A DNA stretch of 10,028 nt. Source: JANMDN01 sp031376285 (lineage in GTDB: Bacteria > Actinomycetota > Thermoleophilia > Miltoncostaeales > Miltoncostaeaceae). The notes under the pieces were generated by a model, which was not told the DNA's origin, did no database searches, and worked only from the letters and a program-made list of their open reading frames with translations. The position numbers and the translations under genes were made by a program. How positions within the stretch are numbered: position 1 is the stretch's first letter; every line of letters begins with the position of its first letter. Positions 1 to 4,951 of the stretch are shown here, piece after piece. The stretch covers positions 1 through 10,028 of the forward strand of contig JANMDN010000001.1 of NCBI GenBank assembly GCA_031376285.1, given 5' to 3'.

Positions 1-142
1 TCGTCGGCGCCCCAAACTTCTTCTCCAACACCACATACCGACCCTTCGGCCCCAACGTCACCTTCACCGCATCCGCCAACGTATTAATCCCACGCTCCAA
101 CGTCCGACGCGCAGCCTCACCAAACAAAATCTCTTTCGCCAC
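1..142 (-). CDS. groEL: GroEL chaperonin, N-terminal fragment (runs off the left edge)
   Basis: Cytosolic 60-kDa chaperonin subunit; with GroES it forms the ATP-driven folding chamber. Only the first 47 codons are in the window. The translation begins (V/M)AKEILFGEAARRTLERG and contains LADAVKVTLGPKGR, the highly conserved GroEL N-terminal region that includes the start of the ATP-binding segment. The GTG start lies 2 nt after the groES stop, with an AAAGGTGG ribosome-binding site at 150-157, 7 nt upstream. The pair is therefore one operon driven from the promoter and CIRCE element in front of groES. Oddity: none of the 47 codons ends in C and all five leucines are TTG, unlike groES and the other genes here. 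Actinobacteria often carry two groEL copies, and which paralogue this is cannot be told from the fragment. Confidence 0.96.
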   Translation of the reverse strand, partial: MAKEILFGEAARRTLERGINTLADAVKVTLGPKGRYVVLEKKFGAPT

Positions 143-144
143 GA

Positions 145-429
145 TCAAACCACCTTTGCCAGTACGTCGGATTCGCGAAGGATCAGAAGGTCCTCCCCAT
201 CAACTTTTACCTCGGTCCCGCCGTACTTCGAGTAGATCACGGTGTCGCCGGCCTGGATGTCCATCGGCAGGCGCTTTCCGTCTTCCCAGCGACCCTCACC
301 CACGGCCAGGACGATTGCCCGCTGCGGCTTCTCCTGCGCGGTATCGGGCAGGACGATCCCGCTGGAAGTGACTTCCTCATTGTCGGTTCCCCGGACGATC
401 AGACGATCGCCCAGTGGCTGAAGCTCCAT
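145..429 (-). CDS. groES: GroES co-chaperonin
   Basis: The 10-kDa co-chaperonin forms a heptameric lid on GroEL. The 94-residue product has the usual family length. It begins MELQPLGDRLIVR, has the mobile loop around residues 17-32 (EEVTSSGIVLPDTAQE) that docks on GroEL through the hydrophobic IVL, and shows the conserved GDTVIYSKYGGTEVK segment near residues 61-75. The ATG start is preceded by an AGGGAGG ribosome-binding site about 7 nt away. It lies immediately downstream of a perfect CIRCE inverted repeat, which implies HrcA-dependent heat-shock repression, and upstream of groEL with only 2 nt between them. Nothing in the protein suggests a divergent role. Confidence 0.97.
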   Translation of the reverse strand: MELQPLGDRLIVRGTDNEEVTSSGIVLPDTAQEKPQRAIVLAVGEGRWEDGKRLPMDIQAGDTVIYSKYGGTEVKVDGEDLLILRESDVLAKVV

Positions 430-445
430 CGATTGGCCTCCCTAG

Positions 446-472
446 TTGGCACTCATCGGTACTGAGTGCCAA
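446..472. promoter_or_regulatory. CIRCE operator (HrcA binding site) of groESL
   Basis: TTGGCACTC, a 9-nt spacer and GAGTGCCAA form a perfect 9-bp inverted repeat ending 16 bp before the groES start codon. The established CIRCE consensus is TTAGCACTC-N9-GAGTGCTAA. Here the third base of each arm is changed in a matched way, so symmetry is kept. HrcA represses groE transcription by binding this element and releases it on heat shock. hrcA itself is not in the window. Confidence 0.95.
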
Positions 473-473
473 A

Positions 474-502
474 ACCGTACCCGGCGAGAGGTTCAGCCGC
501 AA
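474..502 (-). promoter_or_regulatory. Predicted sigma-70-type promoter of groESL
   Basis: On the minus strand a TTGCGG -35 box (497-502) and a TACGGT -10 box (474-479) are separated by exactly 17 bp. Transcription would start within or at the edge of the CIRCE element, which is the usual arrangement for HrcA-repressed groE operons. The -10 box matches only 3 of 6 consensus bases, so position and spacing are the main support. Confidence 0.5.
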
Positions 503-659
503 GACGGTCGCCTCAAGTGGAGCCCGTCGGCGACGCGGATCGGCCTAGCGGCACGACAGGGAAGTAGCGATGGGGTTACGCCGGCTGCGGCACATCGCCA
601 TGCGACGTCCTTGATCCCTCACAGATTCCCGATCTGCTCGGGACACTGCGTCCTCTTGC

Positions 660-714
660 GCGTCGGCGTTGGCCGACGCTTCAGACGGTGGGCGCACCTG
701 GCGGTGCGTCCACC
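660..714 (-). terminator. Two consecutive hairpins between the ASCH gene and groES; possible terminator
   Basis: In the roughly 290 bp between the groESL promoter and the ASCH gene I see no credible gene. It does hold two strong inverted repeats. One is a 12-bp stem at 687-698/703-714 with a TGGC loop; one G:T position pairs only in the plus-strand RNA. The other is a perfect 8-bp stem at 660-667/672-679 with a 4-nt loop. They begin about 48 nt after the ASCH stop codon. Neither is followed by a U-run on the minus strand, so intrinsic termination is uncertain; tail-less hairpins are common ends of high-GC actinobacterial operons. Confidence 0.3.
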
Positions 715-761
715 TGGCTCGGCCTCGCTCGACCTACCACCTCATTTCCCAGTCGCACCGT

Positions 762-1124
762 CTAGCGAATCGGTGGGAACTCGTCGACGGGTGAGAAGTG
801 GATCACCGAGACGATGTCGTCGAGGGCGACTTCGCGGGCGTAGATGTGGGAGAGGAAGTGGACCGTGTCCTCGACGAGGCGCAGCTCTGGATTGTCGCGC
901 TCGATCTCACGCTGGGTCAGCTCGCGCACCGGCTTGACGTCGACTTGGTCGATGATCGCCGTGAAGATCTTTTGGCGCGGTCCGTGGCGGTGGCCGACGG
1001 TGACCCAGACAAGCTGGCCCTTGCGGTACTTGTGCCCCTTGTCGCCGAGCCGGATCGTGGCCGTCTTTCGCCCGCGGCGGAGCGCGTCGATGAAGAGCGG
1101 TGAGTAGAAGTTCAGTGCAAACAC
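762..1124 (-). CDS. ASCH-domain protein (PUA-like fold)
   Basis: A 120-residue protein that is essentially one ASCH domain, a PUA-related beta-barrel linked in the literature to RNA binding and, in some members, amidohydrolase activity on modified nucleosides. The diagnostic region is at the N-terminus: RRGRKTATIRLGD (residues 16-28, with K20, T21 and R25 in the family's G-x-K-x-x-T-x-R-like pattern), then KGQLVWVTVG (35-44). The C-terminal half (ELTQREIERDNPEL, then the DIVSVIHF strand) completes the barrel. The start is GTG with only a weak GAGG upstream. It follows the Nudix gene by 60 bp in the same direction and may be the last gene of that operon. The substrate or RNA partner is not predictable; a general housekeeping RNA-related role is an inference. 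Confidence 0.8.
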   Translation of the reverse strand: MFALNFYSPLFIDALRRGRKTATIRLGDKGHKYRKGQLVWVTVGHRHGPRQKIFTAIIDQVDVKPVRELTQREIERDNPELRLVEDTVHFLSHIYAREVALDDIVSVIHFSPVDEFPPIR

Positions 1125-1184
1125 GCGTGCAGGGCCTCGTGGTTTTGGAGTTCGGCGGCGATCGACCAGGCTACGGGCGAGAGC

Positions 1185-1652
1185 CTACTCCCCCGTCCAG
1201 AGCTGTTCGGCACGTCGAATCACCGTGCGCTCGCCGGGGTATGTCAGCTGGCGCGCGGCGCTGTCGCGCGCAACGAGGCGCACGCCATCAACTTCAGAGT
1301 CCTGAGGGCGAGGCGCGCCCGACACGTATCTGAGGAGGAAGAAGTCGACACGCTTCCTCACACGGGCGTCGGGGGCCACGAACCAGTACTCGATCCAGCC
1401 GAGGGGAGCCACGCTCCTCGTCCTGAGGCCCGTTTCCTCGTGCACCTCACGACGGGCGGCCTCCTCGGCCGTCTCACCGGGTTCGATGTGTCCCTTTGGA
1501 AGTGCCAAGACTGCTCCGCCCCGGAGGACGATGAGGGCGACGTAGTCCTCGGTGCCGAAGCGAACGAGCGTCACGCCACCGGCGGAGCGCTCCCGCCTGA
1601 CGGGCAGGTTCGTTGCCCGGCCGGGCCGGACGGCGCGGGCATCCGTGCCCAT
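1185..1652 (-). CDS. Nudix hydrolase, (di)nucleoside polyphosphate type
   Basis: A 155-residue Nudix hydrolase. The full box GX5EX7REUXEEXGU is present and intact at residues 54-76 (GHIEPGETAEEAARREV, then HEETGL), with the metal-binding glutamates at E69, E72 and E73. The LPKGHIEPGE context and single-domain size resemble bacterial diadenosine-polyphosphate hydrolases such as Thermus Ndx1, and MutT-like enzymes; the exact substrate is an inference. The frame stays open upstream to 1871, but that part is the antisense-frame shadow of the repeat gene, rich in Arg and without domain character. I chose the ATG at 1652, which leaves 38 bp to the preceding stop. The ribosome-binding site there is weak (GGAG too far upstream), so a different start, such as the GTG at V27, is possible. 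It lies in one run with pyrE, rsgA and the repeat gene. Confidence 0.9.
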   Translation of the reverse strand: MGTDARAVRPGRATNLPVRRERSAGGVTLVRFGTEDYVALIVLRGGAVLALPKGHIEPGETAEEAARREVHEETGLRTRSVAPLGWIEYWFVAPDARVRKRVDFFLLRYVSGAPRPQDSEVDGVRLVARDSAARQLTYPGERTVIRRAEQLWTGE

Positions 1653-1690
1653 GCCGTCTACGGGATCTCGGCTCCCGCGCCGCCGTGCGA

Positions 1691-2395
1691 TCAGCGTCCT
1701 CCGAAGAGCCGCCGCAGGAACGCAAAGAAGCCACCGGCGACTGCCGGAAGGTCGACCGACGGCGCCGACGTCTCGGTGGACGCAGACGTGGAGGCGCGTT
1801 CGGCTGCCCCCGCCGCGGCGCCAGCGGCCGGCCCTCCACCGGAACCGACCCACTTGTCGAGGGCCTCCCAACCGGTCTTCCCGGACGGGGCCGCTGCAGC
1901 GTCAGTCGCAGCCGACCCTCCACCGGAGCCGACCCACTTGTCGAGGGCCTCCCAACCGGTCTTCCCAGATGGCGCGGCAGGAGCAGTCGAGGCCGCGGCA
2001 CCAGCCGCAGACCCACCACCGGAGCCAACCCACTTCTCGAGCGCCTCCCAACCGGTCTTCCCGGACGGCGCGGCAGGAGCAGCCGAGGCCGCGGCACCAG
2101 CCGCAGACCCACCACCGGAGCCAACCCACTTCTCAAGGGCTTCCCAACCGGTCTTCCCAGATGGCGCCGCCGACCCCCCAGACGACGACGCCCCCGGGCC
2201 AGCGCCGACCCACTTCTCCAGGGCCTCCCAACCGGTCTTTCCTGACGGCGCGGGAGTCGCAGCGCCGGAATCCGAGGATTCTCCGGATCCAACCCACTTC
2301 TCTAGCGCCTCCCAGCCAGTTCGCTGGGCACCACCGGCCATTGGCGGCCGAAAACGTGTCCGCAGTGGTGCACCTTGCGGCTCGGACTGGGTCAT
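1691..2395 (-). CDS. Trp-motif repeat protein of unknown family (6 x TGWEAL[E/D]KWVG)
   Basis: A 234-residue protein I do not recognise. The basic head (1-25, MTQSEPQGAPLRTRFRPP) is followed by six copies of an 11-residue core, TGWEAL(E/D)KWVG, starting at residues 26, 54, 82, 114, 146 and 174; the period is 28 or 32 residues. Copies are joined by low-complexity linkers of Gly, Ser, Ala and Pro, and five are preceded by PSGK. In helical form each core puts W, L and W/V on one face and E, E/D and K on the other. A Ser/Thr/Ala stretch (199-213) leads to a C-terminal tail, AVAGGFFAFLRRLFGGR, that could be a membrane-touching amphipathic helix. There is no signal peptide and no cysteine. The ATG at 2395 has an excellent AGGAAGG ribosome-binding site 5 nt upstream; the ATG/GTG codons further up lack one. 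It lies between rsgA and the Nudix gene. A multivalent linker or scaffold is inferred, not shown. Confidence 0.85.
   Translation of the reverse strand: MTQSEPQGAPLRTRFRPPMAGGAQRTGWEALEKWVGSGESSDSGAATPAPSGKTGWEALEKWVGAGPGASSSGGSAAPSGKTGWEALEKWVGSGGGSAAGAAASAAPAAPSGKTGWEALEKWVGSGGGSAAGAAASTAPAAPSGKTGWEALDKWVGSGGGSAATDAAAAPSGKTGWEALDKWVGSGGGPAAGAAAGAAERASTSASTETSAPSVDLPAVAGGFFAFLRRLFGGR
1844..2320 (-). repeat. In-frame tandem repeat array, six units of 84 or 96 bp
   Basis: Units begin at 2320, 2236, 2152, 2056, 1960 and 1876 (minus-strand reading); lengths are 84, 84, 96, 96 and 84 bp, the last being a partial unit. All lengths are multiples of 12 bp. The two 96-bp units (2057-2152 and 1961-2056) are nearly identical, linkers included, which suggests the most recent duplication. 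Within the 33-bp core almost all differences between units are silent in the minus-strand reading frame: the core leucine alone is written with four different codons (CTA, CTG, CTT, CTC). The one recurring replacement is Glu to Asp in the last two units. Confidence 0.93.
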
Positions 2396-2441
2396 ATTTA
2401 CCTTCCTGCGTCTCGCGGATGTCGGGCAACGGACCAACATG

Positions 2442-2469
2442 TGGCACACCTGTTGGTGCCAACTGGCAC
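2442..2469. promoter_or_regulatory. Candidate operator: three TGGCAC half-sites before the repeat gene
   Basis: TGGCAC occurs at 2442-2447, inverted (GTGCCA) at 2456-2461 and direct again at 2464-2469. The last two form a 14-bp near-perfect palindrome (GTGCCA-AC-TGGCAC). The first two form an inverted repeat with an 8-nt spacer that resembles the inner part of a CIRCE arm but lacks its CTC/GAG ends. An overlapping GTTGG-TG-CCAAC palindrome lies at 2452-2463. The cluster sits around the predicted transcription start of the repeat gene, where a repressor site or a 5' leader hairpin would be expected. The binding protein is unknown. Confidence 0.4.
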
Positions 2470-2470
2470 A

Positions 2471-2500
2471 AACTTATTGATCCAGGGGCACCAGGGTCAA
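2471..2500 (-). promoter_or_regulatory. Candidate promoter for the repeat gene-Nudix-ASCH segment
   Basis: On the minus strand TTGACC (2495-2500, 5 of 6 consensus bases, overlapping the rsgA stop codon) is followed after 18 bp by TAAGTT (2471-2476). This would give a leader of about 70 nt before the repeat gene. The -10 match is modest. The 101-bp gap after rsgA, the largest in this gene run, supports an independent or extra promoter here. Confidence 0.4.
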
Positions 2501-3408
2501 GGCTTCGCCCCAGAACCCGTCGAGGTTGCAAGGAGCCGGCGGTAGCTGTCGAGGCGTTCCTCGGAGACGACTCCGGCCACTGAACACCCCGCTTCGCCGT
2601 TGTGGCGACACCCTCGGAAGCGACAATTCGGGCTCTGGCGGGCGATCTCGGGGAACCCCGCCTCGAGGTCGCGCCCGTCGAGTGGTGGGAGAAAGAAGGT
2701 GCGAACTCCGGCGGTGTCGACAATCGCGCCGCGACCGCCGATGAGCGGTATGAGCCGAGGATCGCTCGTCGTGTGGCGCCCCTTGCCCACCTTCTCGCTG
2801 ACGGCGCCCACTTGCCGGTCGACGCCGGTGAGGACTCGGGTGAGGGTCGACTTCCCGACGCCGGAGTGGCCAGCAAGCGTCGCGAGGCTGTCGCCGACGA
2901 GCTCCGTGACCTCCCGGCCAAGCTCGGGATCGCTTCCGACTCCGTGAAGAACCGGGTATCCGATCGCCCGGTAGGAGCGGATGAACTCGACAACAGCGGC
3001 GCGGTCGTGATCGAGGTCGACCTTGGTGAGAACGATCGACGGGCGCAGACCGCCGTAGTGCCCGGCGACGAGGTAGCGGTCGATCAGGCGCGGCCGCAGT
3101 GGAGGATCGACGACGGCTGCGACGACGATGAGGAGGTCGCTATTTGCAACGACCGTGCGGACCTCGCCCTCACGACCACCGCCGCGCAGCAACTCGGTTT
3201 CGCGGGGGAGGACCTCGACGATCGTTGCGTCGGGGCGTTCGGGGTCTCGCAGACGGACGTAGTCGCCGACGACCGGACGTTCCTCGATTTGCGGGAGGAC
3301 GCGCAGCTCGACGATTCCATCGGGCGTTTGGACGGTCGCCGACGGCCCGGCCACTCTCAGCACCTGGGCGTCGCGGCGCTGCGGGTCGCGGGTGGTCCGA
3401 CCGTTCAT
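2497..3408 (-). CDS. rsgA: RsgA, circularly permuted ribosome small-subunit GTPase
   Basis: RsgA (YjeQ) is a late assembly factor of the 30S subunit whose GTPase is switched on by the ribosome. This 303-residue protein has the complete architecture. An N-terminal OB-type barrel (about 10-70) is followed by GTPase motifs in permuted order: G4 TKVD (128-131), G1 P-loop GHSGVGKST (180-188), G2-region GRHTTS (210-215) and G3 DTAG (231-234). A C-terminal zinc module has C262, C267, H269 and C275. The usual G4 Asn is Thr here, a conservative variant. The ATG start is 4 bp after the pyrE stop, so the two genes are very likely cotranscribed and translationally coupled; the ribosome-binding site is weak. 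The unrelated-looking repeat gene follows after 101 bp. Confidence 0.96.
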   Translation of the reverse strand: MNGRTTRDPQRRDAQVLRVAGPSATVQTPDGIVELRVLPQIEERPVVGDYVRLRDPERPDATIVEVLPRETELLRGGGREGEVRTVVANSDLLIVVAAVVDPPLRPRLIDRYLVAGHYGGLRPSIVLTKVDLDHDRAAVVEFIRSYRAIGYPVLHGVGSDPELGREVTELVGDSLATLAGHSGVGKSTLTRVLTGVDRQVGAVSEKVGKGRHTTSDPRLIPLIGGRGAIVDTAGVRTFFLPPLDGRDLEAGFPEIARQSPNCRFRGCRHNGEAGCSVAGVVSEERLDSYRRLLATSTGSGAKP

Positions 3409-3412
3409 CCGA

Positions 3413-3979
3413 CTACCCGTTCAGGATTTCGTCTCCGGTGAAGAGGGCAAGCAGTGGCGCTCCCTGAAGCGCGTCGCGCACTACGTCGCCCGGGTCTCCG
3501 TTCGAGCGATCGATCACGACGAGCGCGGCAACCACCTCGCCGCCGGCCTGGCGAGCCTTCTCAAGGGCCGTCACGAGCGATCCGCCGCTCGTGAGCACGT
3601 CGTCGACGACGACGACGGGCGTTCCTTCCTCGATGAACGGCCCCTCGATCCACTGCTGAAGGCCGTGTCGCTTGGCCTCCTTGCGGACAAAGAACCCGGT
3701 CCACCGCTGACCCGCGCTCCACGCGGCCGCCGAGATGGCGCAGACGAGCGGGTCGGCGCCGAGGGTGAGTCCGCCAACCGCTGCCGGCTCGTGCGGGGCG
3801 AGCAGCTCGTGAGCGAGAGTCCCGGCGAGGAGCGCGCCCTCTGGGTCGAGCAGGACTTGGCGACAATCGAAGTAGTACGAGGAGCGCTGCCCCGAGGAGA
3901 GCACCACCGACTCGCGCATAAGCGCGTTCCGGCGGAGCAGGTCAGCGAGGCGGGCACGCTGCGCGGTAAGGGTCGTCAT
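3413..3979 (-). CDS. pyrE: Orotate phosphoribosyltransferase
   Basis: PyrE converts orotate and PRPP to orotidine 5'-monophosphate, the fifth step of UMP synthesis, in the cytosol. The 188-residue product is slightly shorter than many homologues but complete. It has the type I PRTase PRPP-binding motif VVVVDDVLTSGGS at residues 122-134, the flexible catalytic loop FVRKEAKRHG at 97-106 (K100, K103, H105) and the substrate strand GLTLGADPL at 70-78. The early SSGQRSSYYFDCR segment (28-40) is typical of PyrE rather than of other PRTases. The ATG at 3979 has no strong Shine-Dalgarno sequence. No other pyrimidine gene is present in the window; rsgA follows after 4 bp. Confidence 0.95.
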   Translation of the reverse strand: MTTLTAQRARLADLLRRNALMRESVVLSSGQRSSYYFDCRQVLLDPEGALLAGTLAHELLAPHEPAAVGGLTLGADPLVCAISAAAWSAGQRWTGFFVRKEAKRHGLQQWIEGPFIEEGTPVVVVDDVLTSGGSLVTALEKARQAGGEVVAALVVIDRSNGDPGDVVRDALQGAPLLALFTGDEILNG

Positions 3980-4025
3980 CGCGGCGACGCTACCACGCTC
4001 GGCCTCGGTGTTGGTCGAGGTCGCC

Positions 4026-4214
4026 CTACGAGATCGTGTGACGCTTGCCGTCGCCGAGGCAGCCTTGGCAGAGCACTGGGAGGTACTCGTGTCGGCGGTC
4101 TCCGTCGAGTGCCTCGAGGTACTGGCCGGATCCGTAGCACCAGGTGCATGCCGCGATTGCGGACGGGAGGACCAGTGGAATCGGCATCGGTTGCGTCGCG
4201 AACCAGTCGCCCAT
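4026..4214 (-). CDS. Small CXXCXGXG zinc-ribbon protein (DnaJ-like zinc motif)
   Basis: A 62-residue protein carrying two CXXCXGXG motifs, CTWCYGSG (C23, C26) and CQGCLGDG (C49, C52), 26 residues apart. This pair is the half-module that binds one zinc in DnaJ/Hsp40 and in several small thiol or chaperone-like proteins. There is no J-domain or membrane segment. The frame is open further upstream to a TTG at 4292, but the ATG at 4214 has a clear AAAGGGG ribosome-binding site 6 nt away, while the ATG at 4268 and the TTG have none. It lies 46 bp upstream of pyrE in the same direction and could be the first gene of that run. Zinc binding is well supported by the motifs; a folding, RNA or redox role is a guess. 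Confidence 0.7.
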   Translation of the reverse strand: MGDWFATQPMPIPLVLPSAIAACTWCYGSGQYLEALDGDRRHEYLPVLCQGCLGDGKRHTIS

Positions 4215-4366
4215 GATGGGCCCCTTTGTGTTCGAGGGAGCGACCGGCGGCGCCTGCCGCTCTTGCATTGGATATCGGCAGAATCTGTCCAAAAGATGAG
4301 CCTGCCGTGACGCCTCGACGATCGCTATGTTGATGTGGCCAACGCGTCAATAGGGAGAGCCATACC

Positions 4367-4636
4367 GTGGTCGTTGTGATACCGGAGGGAACTCCAAACC
4401 CCAGCGCGATCAAGTTCACGCTGGACCGTCCGGCCGTTGACGGTGGGAGCGCCACGTTCGCAGAAGGTTCCGACCCGTCCGCAAACCCCCTCGGTGCGGC
4501 CATTTTCGCGCTCGGCGGGGTGACCAACGTCTTCATGGTGTCGAACTTCGTCAGCGTGACGAAGTTCGCTGACGCCTCCTGGGACGATCTCGCTCCGGGG
4601 ATCGTTTCCGCCATCGAGGCGCATTTCGCAGAGTGA
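4367..4636 (+). CDS. Stand-alone Nfu/NifU N-terminal domain protein
   Basis: An 89-residue protein matching only the Nfu_N domain, the N-terminal module of NFU iron-sulfur carrier proteins. Key signs are the opening TPNPSAIKF (9-17), the GGSATF strand (26-31), the SANPLGAAIFALGGV segment (38-52) and NFVSVTK (60-66). The C-terminal NifU-like domain with its CXXC cluster ligand is absent, and the protein has no cysteine, so it cannot hold a cluster itself. It may modulate or dock a partner in Fe-S delivery (inference). The GTG start is supported by an AGGGAGA site 8 nt upstream and by alignment of the PNP motif. It is divergent from the zinc-ribbon gene, with a 152-bp gap, and overlaps the next gene by 4 bp (GTGA). 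Confidence 0.85.
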   Translation: MVVVIPEGTPNPSAIKFTLDRPAVDGGSATFAEGSDPSANPLGAAIFALGGVTNVFMVSNFVSVTKFADASWDDLAPGIVSAIEAHFAE

Positions 4637-4863
4637 GCCCGTCGAACATCATCGGGACGTACGTGCTCGGAGCGATTTTCGTGATCGGGGGCGTCATCTT
4701 CATGACGCTTCTCGATGACAACAGGCTGCTCTTTGGGATCCCGTACCTGGTGATCGGGCTGTTTCTTGTCTACGGCGCCCACGGCGCGTCACGGCGACGC
4801 AAGCGACACCTCGCCGAGAATGCGGCCGAGACCCCGCCGGGATCGGGGTCATCAGCACATTGA
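4633..4863 (+). CDS. Small two-TM membrane protein, unknown function
   Basis: A 76-residue protein with two hydrophobic segments, about residues 6-27 (rich in Ile, Val, Gly and Phe) and 32-50 (LLFGIPYLVIGLFLVYGAHG), joined by a short polar turn (DDNR). A strongly basic stretch SRRRKR follows, then a flexible acidic/Pro/Ser tail. The positive-inside rule puts the C-terminus in the cytoplasm. No family is recognised. Its GTG start overlaps the stop codon of the Nfu_N gene in the GTGA configuration, so the two are almost certainly translationally coupled. The plus-strand hairpin at 4952 probably ends the operon. Confidence 0.7.
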   Translation: MSPSNIIGTYVLGAIFVIGGVIFMTLLDDNRLLFGIPYLVIGLFLVYGAHGASRRRKRHLAENAAETPPGSGSSAH

Positions 4864-4951
4864 ACGCCGTCGCCGCCCAGACACTCACTGGGAAGGGTGG
4901 CCAGGTTCCCTTCGCAAGGGTCCGTTCAGCTCCGTCGTTCATAGATAGGAG

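Noticed and set aside
446..937. Plus-strand open frame of 163 codons starting inside CIRCE.
   Set aside because: Arg-rich, without ribosome-binding site, overlapping an operator, a promoter and the ASCH gene antisense.
1653..1871. N-terminal extension of the Nudix gene.
   Set aside because: It overlaps the repeat gene in another frame, is Arg-rich shadow sequence, and the conserved domain begins well after the ATG at 1652.
1844..2320. CRISPR array.
   Set aside because: Repeats are 84-96 bp apart, coding in frame, with low-complexity linkers rather than unique spacers, and no cas genes are present.
1440..2480. Long plus-strand open frame through the repeat array, itself periodic (PPPEPTHFSRASQPVFPDGAA-like).
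   Set aside because: Its periodicity is the mirror of the minus-strand repeats. Differences between copies change its residues but are silent in the minus frame, and it lacks a good ribosome-binding site.
2602..4216. Plus-strand open frames of 274-279 codons opposite rsgA and pyrE.
   Set aside because: They are antisense shadows of two confidently identified genes; composition reflects high-GC codon complement.
4908..4920. CCCTT-CGC-AAGGG hairpin as the terminator of the Nfu_N operon.
   Set aside because: The stem is short, the loop 3 nt and no T-run follows; the hairpin at 4952 with TTTTCTT is the better candidate.
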